From Pseudomonas capsici (GTDB lineage Bacteria; Pseudomonadota; Gammaproteobacteria; Pseudomonadales; Pseudomonadaceae), in the NCBI RefSeq assembly GCF_017165765.1, contig NZ_JAFGZD010000004.1, forward strand, positions 186,001 through 250,000: 64,000 nt of DNA, written 5' to 3'. The translations under genes were made by a program, and so were the position numbers. This document shows, one piece after another, positions 35,983 through 45,169 of the stretch. Below the pieces are notes generated by a model. It was not told where the DNA came from, made no database searches, and worked only from the letters and a program-made list of their open reading frames with translations. The first letter of the stretch is position 1; each line of letters opens with the position of its first letter.

Positions 35983-36871
35983 GCCACTGATCAGCGTCGT
36001 CATCCCGGCCTACAACTATGCCTTGTTGTTGCCGCGAGCGATTGATTCGGTGCTGTCTCAGTTGGCAGACGATGTTGAACTGGTGGTCGTCAATGACGGC
36101 TCCACCGACGACACCCGGCAGGTGCTCGATGACTATCAGGCTCGCCATGCAAGTGGCCTGACCGTGGTACATCAGACCAATGCCGGTGCGGCGGCTGCGC
36201 GTAACCATGGGATACGTCTGGCTCGGGGCCGCTATGCCCTGATGCTGGATGCCGATGACGAATTGTTGCCGGATGCGCTGGCCTCGCTGCGCAAGGCAGT
36301 CACGGATAACCCTGAAGTCGGGCTGGTGCTGGGTGGGCAGGTTTCTGTCTATCCGGACGGGCGTGAGCGGGTCCGTCAGCCGACGCCGGCTCAGGGCAGT
36401 GCGCAGCAGTTGATTCGTCGCTATCTGTTGCAGAAGAAAATCGCGATTTCCCATTGCTGCACTCTGTTGCGGCGGGATCTTCTGCTCCAGCGTCCTTATC
36501 CGCAGAGCCTGCGCTCGGGCGAGGATATTCCGGTGTTTGCCTACGTCCTGGTCAGCGCACCCGTTGCGCTGGTTCAGCAGCCGATTGCGCGTATCTACAA
36601 GCACGCCGACAGCCTTCGCCATAGCCGGGCCGACGAAGAAAGCGTGGCCACAGGGCTGATCAGAGAAGTATTCGCTCACCTTCCAGACGAATGCAGGTCT
36701 CTTCTGCCTCGCTATTCGGCTCAGGTCTATCTCTCGTTGTTCCGCGCCGCTCAACTGGCTGGCGATTACTCCGTAGCGCGTCGCTATTACCTGCGTGCTC
36801 TTCGTTTCAGTCCCTTGCAGGCACTGAAGTGGAGTTACGTGCGCAAGGCGCTCAAGTTCGGGAAGCGCTGA
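35975..36871 (+). CDS. Family 2 glycosyltransferase
   Basis: 298 aa, GT-A fold. SVVIPAYNYALLLPRAIDS opens the protein. VVVNDGSTDDT is the nucleotide-binding motif, AAAARNHGIRLARG follows, and LMLDADDEL supplies the DXD. The C-terminal half carries basic helices likely to touch the membrane. It starts inside the carbamoyltransferase gene (8-base overlap) and ends in an ATGA overlap with the next glycosyltransferase. It probably adds an outer-core sugar; donor and acceptor are unknown. It does not look like P. aeruginosa WapH. Confidence 0.85.
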   Translation: MPEPLISVVIPAYNYALLLPRAIDSVLSQLADDVELVVVNDGSTDDTRQVLDDYQARHASGLTVVHQTNAGAAAARNHGIRLARGRYALMLDADDELLPDALASLRKAVTDNPEVGLVLGGQVSVYPDGRERVRQPTPAQGSAQQLIRRYLLQKKIAISHCCTLLRRDLLLQRPYPQSLRSGEDIPVFAYVLVSAPVALVQQPIARIYKHADSLRHSRADEESVATGLIREVFAHLPDECRSLLPRYSAQVYLSLFRAAQLAGDYSVARRYYLRALRFSPLQALKWSYVRKALKFGKR

Positions 36872-37827
36872 TGCGCATTCTGGTTCTGACCTGCACGCCG
36901 AGAGAGCCCGATAACCGCCAGTTATGGCAGGGGCTCAAGCGCTTTGCCGATGTGGAAGTGCGCTACATCGACCGTGATCAGCACAAGCAGTTGGGGCGTG
37001 TCCTGAGCGGGATCGATTTCTCGCTTTATGACCGGGTCGTGCTTGATCTGCTCTTTCGCTATCTGTGCAGACAGGCTCGCCAGCTCAAGTGTATTTCAGG
37101 CTTGCTGATCTACGAGGAAGATGCCTGCCAGGAGTTCATTTCCGGCTCTCGGTGGCAGGGAAAGTTTTCCGCTTTCTATCGGAAGATACCTAACGCCAGA
37201 GTCATCATGACCGGCTTTCGGGTCGCCGAGCGCTTTCGTGACATGGGCGTCGATGCCCTTTTTCTGGCCAAGGGCTATAACTCGTCCTCGCTATACGCCA
37301 GTGGTGCAGAGCGTGATATCGAGCTGGGATTCATCGGTCGCCTGGGCAGCGATACGTACCGTGAGCGGCGTGATTTCCTGCAGCGTGCCGTTGAGCGTCA
37401 TCAGCTTGAACTCATGCGAACGGCGCCCGGCGATGAGTATCGTGAAGCGCTCAATCGCATCCGGGTCTTTGTCAGTGCCGATATCGGGCTTGGCGAGTAC
37501 ATGGCGAAGAACTTCGAGGCCATGGCTTGTGGCTGTGTATTGCTGGCTTACCGTCAGGGGCAGGGTGAAGAGCAGGCAATCGGTCTGGAGGATGGCGTCA
37601 ATGCCATGCTCTACGGCAACGAGCAGGAGTTCTCGGAAAAACTGGCACTGCTGCGCAATGATCCCGCGCTGGTTGCCCGTGTCGGGGAGCAGGGGCTGCT
37701 TTTTGCACAGCAGTATCTTGATTACTTCAAGCAGTCCGAAGTGGTTTTTCGGCACCTTTCGCAGGACTTCCCGGAGCCTGAAGCCATGAGCCTCTTCGAC
37801 AGGCTGATGTTCAGGCTCGGACGATAA
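36871..37827 (+). CDS. GT4-like glycosyltransferase, probable LPS core
   Basis: 318 aa. It begins MRILVLTCTPREPDNRQLWQ. The C-terminal half has the GT-B donor signature MAKNFEAMACGCVLLAYRQG, then EDGVNAMLYGNEQEF. This matches the Glyco_trans_1_2/CgeB-like group. ATG 36871 shares a base with the preceding stop; a longer frame from 36691 lies within the upstream gene and is not credible. It is convergent with the small kinase gene, 15 bases away. The sugar is not predictable. Confidence 0.75.
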   Translation: MRILVLTCTPREPDNRQLWQGLKRFADVEVRYIDRDQHKQLGRVLSGIDFSLYDRVVLDLLFRYLCRQARQLKCISGLLIYEEDACQEFISGSRWQGKFSAFYRKIPNARVIMTGFRVAERFRDMGVDALFLAKGYNSSSLYASGAERDIELGFIGRLGSDTYRERRDFLQRAVERHQLELMRTAPGDEYREALNRIRVFVSADIGLGEYMAKNFEAMACGCVLLAYRQGQGEEQAIGLEDGVNAMLYGNEQEFSEKLALLRNDPALVARVGEQGLLFAQQYLDYFKQSEVVFRHLSQDFPEPEAMSLFDRLMFRLGR

Positions 37828-37842
37828 TCGCTCCGGCTTTTC

Positions 37843-38460
37843 TCAGGACTTTGCCTGATTCGCTGCCACTTCGTAAGCGCGCATGAGTTCTTCCCACGGG
37901 AAGTCGGAAATCTTGCTGCGCCGCAGGTAATTCTGCAGATGCTGGAAGTTGCGTCTTACCATCGACTTGCTGAGCGGCTTTCTCTTGAAGCGGGTGTCGA
38001 GGAAGTCGATCAGGCCAAAACCCTGGTCGGGCGTGCGCAGCACATTGCCAAGATGCAACGAGCGGAAATAGATACCCCGTTGATGCAGGGAGTGGATGTA
38101 GCCGGCAAGTTCGGGCAGCAGGTTCATGAAGGCATCGAACGACTGCTTGTAGAGCGAGTCCAGAGGTGTGCCCGGCAAGGGTTGATAGAGGCATGCGCTG
38201 ACGCCTTTGGCGGGCTCGACCCAGAACACATCATTGACTTGTGGCGTACTGATGCCGCGTTCGCGCAGGCGGCAGCTTTGCTGATAGAAACGTTGGGCAT
38301 CGGGGTTCAAGCGAACCAGAAACGGATGGCGCCTGCTGCGAAAAATCTTCAATAGCTCACCGCTGGCAAGGCTGATGACCTTGGGGCCATGGCTGTCTTT
38401 TTCCAGAACGGTCCCTTCGGTTAGCCAATCTTGCATTTGGTTCGCTGTTACAATGCGCAT
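37843..38460 (-). CDS. Small LPS-core kinase-like protein (PA4998-like)
   Basis: 205 aa, related to the WaaP/InaA kinases but shortened at both ends. ELLKIF gives K38. The catalytic loop reads YFRSLHLGNVLR, with His in place of the catalytic Asp, and LIDFLD supplies the metal Asp (D152). It is the positional equivalent of PA4998 beside msbA. It is divergent from msbA with only 33 bases between start codons, so the two promoters must overlap or lie inside the genes. Confidence 0.75.
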   Translation of the reverse strand: MRIVTANQMQDWLTEGTVLEKDSHGPKVISLASGELLKIFRSRRHPFLVRLNPDAQRFYQQSCRLRERGISTPQVNDVFWVEPAKGVSACLYQPLPGTPLDSLYKQSFDAFMNLLPELAGYIHSLHQRGIYFRSLHLGNVLRTPDQGFGLIDFLDTRFKRKPLSKSMVRRNFQHLQNYLRRSKISDFPWEELMRAYEVAANQAKS

Positions 38461-38493
38461 CTGTCTCTCTTATGAATGGTACGGGGCGCTTTA

Positions 38494-40281
38494 ATGGCCA
38501 GTTCTACCCAGCAGTCAAGCATGAAAATCTATCTGAGATTGTTGAAATACGTGGTCCCCTACTGGAGGGCGTTTGCCGTAAGTATCATCGGCTTTCTGTT
38601 GTTCGCCTCCAGCCAGCCCATGCTGGCCGACATGCTCAAACACTTTCTCAATGCCCTGCAGGAGCCGGACGGCAGCAAATTTCTCGGTGTGTCTCTGATT
38701 CTGGGGGTACCGCTGCTGATTGTACTCATTGCGGTCTACCAAGGCATAGGCTCATTTTTGGGCAACTATTACCTGGCCAAAGTGGCTCGCGGCGTGGTTC
38801 ATGACCTGCGCTGCTCCCTGTTCGATAACCTGCTGACGCTGCCGAACCGCTATTTCGACAACCACAACTCGGGCCACCTGATCTCGCGTATCACCTACAA
38901 CGTGACCATGGTCACGGGTGCCGCCACCGATGCAATCAAAGTGGTGATTCGCGAAGGCCTGACGGTTGTCTTCCTGCTTGCTTACCTGCTGTACAGCAAC
39001 TGGAAAATGACCCTGGTCATGCTGGCCATCCTGCCAGTCATCGCGATCATGGTCAGCAGCGCCAGCAAGAAATTCCGCAAGCAGAGCAAGAAGATCCAGG
39101 AAGCCATGGGTGACGTTACCCATGTGGCGTCCGAAGCTATCCAGGGTTACCGGGTCGTGCGCAGCTTCGGCGGCGAAACCTACGAGAAGCAGCGTTTTCA
39201 TGACGCCAGCGCCAGCAACATGAACCGCAGCCTGGGGATGACCCGCACGCAGTCCATCTACACCCCCATGCTGCAACTGGTCATTTATGTGGCGATGGCG
39301 ATCCTGATGTATCTGGTGCTGTACATGCGTGGTGACTCCTCTGCTGGCGAACTGATCGCCTACATCACTGCGGCAGGTCTGCTGCCAAAGCCGATTCGTC
39401 AGCTTTCGGAAGTGAGTGCGACCATCCAGAAAGGCCTGGCGGCTGCCGAAAACATTTTCGAGCAACTGGACGAAGAGCCCGAGGTGGATAGCGGTACACG
39501 CGAGCAGGAGAATATCTCCGGTCGTCTGGAAGTACGTAACCTGACGTTCTCCTACCCCAATGTCGAAACGCCTGTGCTCAAGGATATTTCCTTCACCGCC
39601 GAGCCTGGAAAGATGGTCGCGCTGGTAGGGCGTTCGGGTAGCGGGAAATCCACACTGGCCAACCTGATTCCGCGTTTCTACCATCACAGCGAGGGGCAGA
39701 TCCTTCTCGATGGCATCGATGTCGAAGATTACAAACTGCACAATCTGCGTCAGCACATCGCTCTGGTGAACCAGCAGGTCACCCTGTTCAACGATACCGT
39801 CACCAACAACATCGCCTACGGTGATCTGGCCGGTGCGCCCATCGAAGATGTGCAAAAGGCTGCCGAAGCTGCCTATGCCGCCGAGTTCATCGTGCAGATG
39901 CCTCAGGGCTATGAAACCCTGGTGGGCGAGAACGGTGTTCTGCTGTCCGGCGGACAGCGTCAGCGTCTGGCGATTGCTCGGGCACTGCTCAAGAATGCGC
40001 CGCTGCTGATCCTCGACGAAGCGACTTCTGCACTCGATACCGAGTCCGAGCGCCATATCCAGGCAGCACTGGATGAAGTGGTGAAGGGGCGTACGACGCT
40101 GGTCATCGCTCACCGCCTGACGACCATCGAAAAGGCCGATCTGATCCTGGTCATGGACCGCGGGCAGATTGTCGAGCGCGGTACCCATGAGCAATTGCTT
40201 GCACTCAATGGTTACTACGCACGTCTTCACGAGAAGGATTTCAAGGAAGAAAGCGAGGGCGTTACAGGAGGCGCCCTTTGA
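38494..40281 (+). CDS. msbA: MsbA, lipid A-core flippase
   Basis: Homodimeric ABC exporter that flips core-lipid A across the inner membrane. 595 aa. The N-terminal six-helix domain spans ~15-320. The ATPase domain carries Walker A GRSGSGKST, signature LSGGQRQRLAIARALL, Walker B LLILDEATSALD and a His switch IAHRLTT. ATG 38494 (MASSTQQSS) is preferred to 38476, although neither has a strong ribosome-binding site. It overlaps the following gene by four bases (TTGA). Confidence 0.95.
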   Translation: MASSTQQSSMKIYLRLLKYVVPYWRAFAVSIIGFLLFASSQPMLADMLKHFLNALQEPDGSKFLGVSLILGVPLLIVLIAVYQGIGSFLGNYYLAKVARGVVHDLRCSLFDNLLTLPNRYFDNHNSGHLISRITYNVTMVTGAATDAIKVVIREGLTVVFLLAYLLYSNWKMTLVMLAILPVIAIMVSSASKKFRKQSKKIQEAMGDVTHVASEAIQGYRVVRSFGGETYEKQRFHDASASNMNRSLGMTRTQSIYTPMLQLVIYVAMAILMYLVLYMRGDSSAGELIAYITAAGLLPKPIRQLSEVSATIQKGLAAAENIFEQLDEEPEVDSGTREQENISGRLEVRNLTFSYPNVETPVLKDISFTAEPGKMVALVGRSGSGKSTLANLIPRFYHHSEGQILLDGIDVEDYKLHNLRQHIALVNQQVTLFNDTVTNNIAYGDLAGAPIEDVQKAAEAAYAAEFIVQMPQGYETLVGENGVLLSGGQRQRLAIARALLKNAPLLILDEATSALDTESERHIQAALDEVVKGRTTLVIAHRLTTIEKADLILVMDRGQIVERGTHEQLLALNGYYARLHEKDFKEESEGVTGGAL

Positions 40282-41177
40282 TTCTCGGGCACCTTCGCAG
40301 TTGGCGTGAACGTGGCTGGACCCCCATCGATGCAGGCGAGTATGCCCGGGTCTGGGAGCGTTATGGTGGCAGTGTTGCCACCCATCCTCAGGTCATCGAA
40401 CGATTGTCATCGCTGGTCGGTATTCCTGTGCGCTACCTGGGCGTAGTGCGCGATGGCCAGACGATTGCCGGCCTGCCTGCCTGGGGGCGTCATATTGCGC
40501 TTTCGCGTGATGTCACCAAGCGCAAGGGATTGCGTGGCATGTTCGATCTGGGCAACTCCGAGATCATCCTGCCCGTGGCGGCGGATTGCACTGTGCCGGT
40601 ACGGCACCGCATGCGCTATGTCTCGGAGCTCAACAGTGGCCGGATCGGCAATCTGCGCCTTCAGTCCGAAGGTCTGGCGATGGCTCGTCGCCCCGAGGAG
40701 TACAGCAAGAAGTTTCGTTACAACCAGCGGCGCGAGCAGCGTCTGCTGGAGGAAGCTGGCGGTCTGATCCGCCCGATGAATGAGCTGACCTCCGCGGAAC
40801 AGGCATCGATCTACGCAGACCTGTTCCACAAGCGCTGGGGTTTCGACGTGCCCGGCAAGGATCATCTGACCGAGGTGTTTTCCCTGTTGCGGGAATTCAT
40901 GACCGGTTCGGTTGTGTATGTTGCCGACCGTCCCGCGGCCATACAGGTGCTCTATCGTGTCGAGGCTCCTGAATGGGTCAGTCTCGAATACGTCAATGGC
41001 GGTGTCGATCCGCAGTTCAACGAGCTGAGTCCTGGCAGTGTCCTGAGCTTTGTGAACACGCAGACGCAGTGGGAGTACGCAGATTCCCTGGGCAAGCCAT
41101 TGCGTTATTCGTTCGGTCGCGCAGACCGGGAATACAAAAGCCGCTGGTGTAACACGCACCCGGTTTATCAGATTTAA
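40278..41177 (+). CDS. Mig-14-like protein (PA5003-like)
   Basis: 299 aa. Mig-14 of Salmonella is an inner-membrane-associated protein linked to antimicrobial-peptide resistance, and PA5003 lies in the P. aeruginosa core cluster. It has a GNAT/FemAB-like C-terminal half: YSKKFRYNQRREQRLLEEAGG, then YADLFHKRWGFDVP and LSFVNTQTQWEYADSLG. There are no membrane helices. The start is TTG 40278, which overlaps the msbA stop and has ACAGGAGG 5 bases before it; this Shine-Dalgarno decides the start. Confidence 0.8.
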   Translation: MILGHLRSWRERGWTPIDAGEYARVWERYGGSVATHPQVIERLSSLVGIPVRYLGVVRDGQTIAGLPAWGRHIALSRDVTKRKGLRGMFDLGNSEIILPVAADCTVPVRHRMRYVSELNSGRIGNLRLQSEGLAMARRPEEYSKKFRYNQRREQRLLEEAGGLIRPMNELTSAEQASIYADLFHKRWGFDVPGKDHLTEVFSLLREFMTGSVVYVADRPAAIQVLYRVEAPEWVSLEYVNGGVDPQFNELSPGSVLSFVNTQTQWEYADSLGKPLRYSFGRADREYKSRWCNTHPVYQI

Positions 41178-41191
41178 AGAAGAGGGCTGCC

Positions 41192-42619
41192 ATGAACGGG
41201 CGTAAGGACGAGTTGCTTAAGCGCCACAGGCGACGCAAGCGTTACCTGGCCGTTTCAGTGCTGATTGCACTGGTGCTGGTAGGGGTTCTTGTCAAATGGT
41301 GGGTGCCGTTCGTACTTGTGCTTCTGGCCTGGGTGGCCCACGAAGCCTGGTTTGCCGACCACCTGTTCTACGCGCCTGACAGTGACTATTGCCACGACTT
41401 TCCTGACAGCGCCCGGGTCATTGAAGTCGGGTTGCGCAATGGCGTCCTGCAACTGCCGAATGGAGCATCGCTGGCAGGCAGCGATACCCTGATTCTGGCT
41501 GTTGAACTGAAAGCCAACTGGCTGGGACGCTGGCTTGATCCTTATGTGCAGGTGGGCAACGACCGGCAGGATTTCGAGCGCAGGGTTGCAGGCAGGCGCT
41601 ATCTGAATCTGACAGGCCAGCAAGCGGCATTGATGGACGGGACGCTTTCGCTTGTGCCCTGTCGCTGCAAGGCCGTTGGTCCGCTCACGCTTTATGCCAT
41701 GAGTCATCCCGATTACAGCGCTCAATCGATTCTGGTGCTGGCCCCCCATGCCGATGATGCAGAGCTTGCGGCCTTCGGCCTTTACAGTCGCGCACCTGAC
41801 GCCGCGATCATGACCCTGACCCAGGGCGAGATAGAAGCCGAGAGTTATCGTCGCTTTGGTCTGGACGCCGAGCAGTCCGCAGTGCTCAAGGGACGTTTGC
41901 GGACCTGGGACAGCCTGGCCGTGCCCTTGTGGGGCGGTGTGGCGCAGGATCATTGTGTCCAGTTGGGTTATTACTGCCTGCGTCTGGCCGAAATGCAGGA
42001 GCAGCCGAGCGTGCCGTTCGGCTCCCGCGAGTCGGGGGAGAGCGATATTCGCCTCTGGCGCAAGGCCTCGGCCTTTGCTCTGCCTTCCGAGGCCGACGGT
42101 CTTGCGACCTGGAACAATCTGGTGGCTGATATTGTGCGTGTTCTGGAACATTTCAGACCACAAGTAGTTGTCACGCCGCACCTGGAGCTGGATCCTCACC
42201 GTGACCATGTCGCCGCGACCCGGGCCTTGCTGCAGGCTATCGAATCGAGCGAATGGCGACCCGAAACATTGTTGTTGTATGCCAATCACCTGCATGACAA
42301 TGATCGCTGGCCCATGGGGCCGGCAGATTACGGAATGGCCTTGCCACCGGCGACCACGCCGATGACACCATTGGCGGTCTGCAGCATCCTGCTGGATGAT
42401 GCGCAACGCATTGACAAGGCCATGGCCCTGGCCATGCAGCATGACCTGCAGGACCCGCTGCCTTTCAAGAAGCAGGTTCGGCGCTGGATTCAGCAGTTAC
42501 TGGCTGGCAGGCGCTGGCCTGTTACAGGCAGTAACGAGTTTTTCCGCAAGGCTGTGCGGCGTCATGAGCTGTTCTGGGTGCAGGATGTCAAACCTCGCAC
42601 CAGCGCTGAAAAGGTATAG
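41192..42619 (+). CDS. dnpA: DnpA-like PIG-L family de-N-acetylase
   Basis: 475 aa. Two N-terminal membrane helices (~15-50, LAVSVLIALVLVGVLVKWW) precede a PIG-L/LmbE deacetylase domain. Zinc ligands are PHADDAELA (H186, D188, D189) and LDPHRDHVAATR. PA5002 (DnpA) in the same cluster is a de-N-acetylase that influences antibiotic tolerance and is thought to act on LPS core or another surface sugar. ATG 41192 has GAGGG upstream. Confidence 0.85.
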   Translation: MNGRKDELLKRHRRRKRYLAVSVLIALVLVGVLVKWWVPFVLVLLAWVAHEAWFADHLFYAPDSDYCHDFPDSARVIEVGLRNGVLQLPNGASLAGSDTLILAVELKANWLGRWLDPYVQVGNDRQDFERRVAGRRYLNLTGQQAALMDGTLSLVPCRCKAVGPLTLYAMSHPDYSAQSILVLAPHADDAELAAFGLYSRAPDAAIMTLTQGEIEAESYRRFGLDAEQSAVLKGRLRTWDSLAVPLWGGVAQDHCVQLGYYCLRLAEMQEQPSVPFGSRESGESDIRLWRKASAFALPSEADGLATWNNLVADIVRVLEHFRPQVVVTPHLELDPHRDHVAATRALLQAIESSEWRPETLLLYANHLHDNDRWPMGPADYGMALPPATTPMTPLAVCSILLDDAQRIDKAMALAMQHDLQDPLPFKKQVRRWIQQLLAGRRWPVTGSNEFFRKAVRRHELFWVQDVKPRTSAEKV

Positions 42620-42689
42620 CTGTTTGCTAGCGTCTTGAGCCAAATTGGCTATGTTATGATCCGCGTCGTTTTTTGCCCCTGGAGTTTCC

Positions 42690-44111
42690 ATGAAGTTGTC
42701 CATGCCGCGTTTCGATCAAGCGCCTGTCCTTGTGGTCGGCGATGTCATGCTCGACCGTTACTGGCATGGTGGTACCTCACGGATCTCTCCTGAGGCACCG
42801 GTGCCGGTCGTCAAGGTCGATCAGATCGAAGACCGTCCCGGCGGTGCTGCCAACGTTGCTCTGAACATCGCCGCTCTGGGTGCGCCTGCTGCCTTGGTCG
42901 GCGTGACCGGTGAAGACGAAGCCGCCGAAAGCCTGGCCAACAGCCTGAAGGCTGCCGGTGTGCGTGCGCACTTCCAGCGCATCGCCCATCAGCCGACCAT
43001 CGTCAAGCTGCGGGTCATGAGCCGTCACCAGCAATTGCTGCGCATCGACTTTGAAGAACCCTTCATGACCGACGCCCTGGCCTTGAGCGTGGAGGTCGAT
43101 ACCCTGCTCGATGGCATCAAGGTGCTGGTCCTGTCCGACTACGGCAAGGGCGCCCTGAAAAACCATCAGGTGCTGATCAAGGCGGCGCGCGATCGGGGCA
43201 TCCCGGTGCTGGCCGATCCCAAGGGCAAGGACTTTGCCATCTACCGTGGTGCCAGCCTGATTACCCCGAACCTGAGCGAGTTCGAAGCCATCGTCGGTCA
43301 TTGTGTCGACGAGAGCGATCTGGTCGCCAAGGGCGCGAAACTGATGAACGAGCTGGAGCTGGGTGCATTGCTGGTCACTCGCGGCGAGCACGGCATGACC
43401 CTGCTGCGTCTCGACCATGCGCCCTTGCATCTGCCTGCCCGCGCCCGTGAAGTATTCGATGTGACCGGTGCTGGCGATACGGTCATTTCCACCCTGGCGG
43501 CTGCCATTGCCGCTGGCGAAGACTTGCCGCATGCCGTGGCTCTGGCGAATCTGGCGGCGGGTATCGTCGTCGGCAAGCTGGGAACTGCGGCGATCAGCGC
43601 TCCTGAACTGCGCCGCGCCATTCAGCGTGAAGAAGGCTCCGAACGAGGTGTTCTGGGGCTGGAGCAACTGCTGCTGGCCATTGACGACGCTCGTGCCCAT
43701 CAGGAGAAGATCGTCTTCACCAACGGCTGCTTCGACATTCTGCATGCAGGCCATGTGACCTATCTGGAGCAGGCCCGCGCCCAGGGTGATCGACTGATCG
43801 TCGCGATCAATGACGATGCTTCCGTCAGCCGTCTGAAAGGCCCCGGTCGTCCGATCAACAGCGTTGACCGCCGTATGGCCGTGCTGGCCGGTCTGGGCGC
43901 GGTGGACTGGGTGATCAGCTTCCCTGAAGGCACGCCCGAAAACCTGCTGCGCCACGTCAAGCCGGACGTGCTGGTCAAGGGCGGCGACTACGGAATCGAT
44001 CAGGTGGTCGGTGCCGAAATCGTCCAGGCCTATGGCGGCGAAGTGAAGGTGCTGGGACTGGTGGAAAACAGCTCGACCACCGCGATTGTCGAGAAAATCC
44101 GCGGCCAGTGA
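42690..44111 (+). CDS. hldE: HldE, bifunctional heptose-7-phosphate kinase / heptose-1-phosphate adenylyltransferase
   Basis: Makes ADP-glycero-manno-heptose for WaaC and WaaF. 473 aa. The N-terminal PfkB-family kinase (~1-318) has GGAANVALNIAALG and VTGAGDTVISTLAAA. The C-terminal nucleotidyltransferase (~340-473) has FTNGCFDILHAGHVTYL and VLVKGGDY. The start ATG 42690 has CTGGAG upstream. A TATGAT at 42655-42660 is a possible -10. Confidence 0.96.
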   Translation: MKLSMPRFDQAPVLVVGDVMLDRYWHGGTSRISPEAPVPVVKVDQIEDRPGGAANVALNIAALGAPAALVGVTGEDEAAESLANSLKAAGVRAHFQRIAHQPTIVKLRVMSRHQQLLRIDFEEPFMTDALALSVEVDTLLDGIKVLVLSDYGKGALKNHQVLIKAARDRGIPVLADPKGKDFAIYRGASLITPNLSEFEAIVGHCVDESDLVAKGAKLMNELELGALLVTRGEHGMTLLRLDHAPLHLPARAREVFDVTGAGDTVISTLAAAIAAGEDLPHAVALANLAAGIVVGKLGTAAISAPELRRAIQREEGSERGVLGLEQLLLAIDDARAHQEKIVFTNGCFDILHAGHVTYLEQARAQGDRLIVAINDDASVSRLKGPGRPINSVDRRMAVLAGLGAVDWVISFPEGTPENLLRHVKPDVLVKGGDYGIDQVVGAEIVQAYGGEVKVLGLVENSSTTAIVEKIRGQ

Positions 44112-44125
44112 TCGGCGGCGAACGA

Positions 44126-44153
44126 TGTGGGAGCGAATGAATTCGCTCCCACA
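44126..44153. terminator. Bidirectional hairpin between hldE and convergent gene
   Basis: A 13-base perfect stem, TGTGGGAGCGAAT with its complement, and a 2-base loop. The sequence belongs to the GTGGGAGCGAATTCATTCGCG REP family also seen at 48946 and 63200. Confidence 0.7.
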
Positions 44154-44170
44154 AGCTATTTAGCGAAAGG

Positions 44171-45133
44171 CTATTTACTCAGGCTCTTGCGCGCCATTTG
44201 CAGTAACTCCCTGGCCTTGCCGGTCAGGTTCTTGAGGCCGCTCTTTCTGGGCGGTGGCGTCAGGCCCTGTTGCCGCAGCCAGTCTTTCCAGCGAATCCGC
44301 TCTTCGTGTACCACCCAGCCATCCTGGGCGGCGAAGCTTTCTGCCAGATACAGACCGCGTGTACTGACCGGTGCGAGCTTGTCCTGCTTGAGGGTATAAA
44401 GCTCGGGCAGCGGCACTCCGTTTTCCAGGGGCATCAGGTACAGGTCGGGCTTGCTGCGATTCAGGCGGGCGACCAGTTGTTCCTTTTCCAGGGTTTCATC
44501 CACATGAAACAGGCTCAGGGGGCGTGCTTCCTTGGGAATCTCCAGGCGCATGTCGTAGATCAGTTGCAGTGACGCGGTCGGTAAATGCACGTAGGCGCGC
44601 GGGCGCTCGATCAGGGTCATGCTGCCGCAACGCACCGGACGTGCCGCGCCCGACAGTGAACTCAGCCGAAAAGGCATGGCTTCGCGATAGTGCAACGCCG
44701 CCGCATAAGGTGCCGGTAGCCAGGTGTCGTTGAAGCGTCCGCTCAGCCAGCCCTGGGGCGTTTCGATCAGGCACTCTTCAGCGACTTCCTGAATGGCGGT
44801 GTGCAGCGGCAGGGTGATTTCGTGAGCCGGGACATAGCCGGAGATCAGCTTGAGAACCACATCGCCGCGGTCCTGGCGTCGTTGCCTGACCAACACCCAG
44901 TAATCGCGGTTCTGCCAGTTCAGGGTCAGCCGTATCGATACGCCCAGGTTGGCCAGTTCGGTGGCGAAGCGTTCGTTGTCCGGCACTTCGATCTTGCGGC
45001 GACGCTGCAGGGTCTGGGAAAAATTCAACGGCATCCCGACGCTCTGATAACTCAGGCTGTCGGGAGTGGCTTCGACGAATAACGGCAGGGTCTTGAAGTC
45101 GCTGGGGTTTTTCCTGATCAGGGTTCGCGGCAT
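44171..45133 (-). CDS. Conserved hypothetical protein (PA4993-like)
   Basis: 320 aa. I recall this Pseudomonas family being labelled metal ABC transporter ATPase, but no Walker motif is present, so I do not adopt that name. PLHTAIQEVAEECLIE resembles part of a Nudix box (the EVAEEC core), set in a fold that begins with a beta-rich region; activity is untested. There is no signal peptide. It is convergent with hldE. ATG 45133 is preceded by AAGGAG. Confidence 0.65.
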   Translation of the reverse strand: MPRTLIRKNPSDFKTLPLFVEATPDSLSYQSVGMPLNFSQTLQRRRKIEVPDNERFATELANLGVSIRLTLNWQNRDYWVLVRQRRQDRGDVVLKLISGYVPAHEITLPLHTAIQEVAEECLIETPQGWLSGRFNDTWLPAPYAAALHYREAMPFRLSSLSGAARPVRCGSMTLIERPRAYVHLPTASLQLIYDMRLEIPKEARPLSLFHVDETLEKEQLVARLNRSKPDLYLMPLENGVPLPELYTLKQDKLAPVSTRGLYLAESFAAQDGWVVHEERIRWKDWLRQQGLTPPPRKSGLKNLTGKARELLQMARKSLSK

Positions 45134-45169
45134 ATCGGCTCCTTCTTGCGTTGGGGTCGGCCGCCTGCA

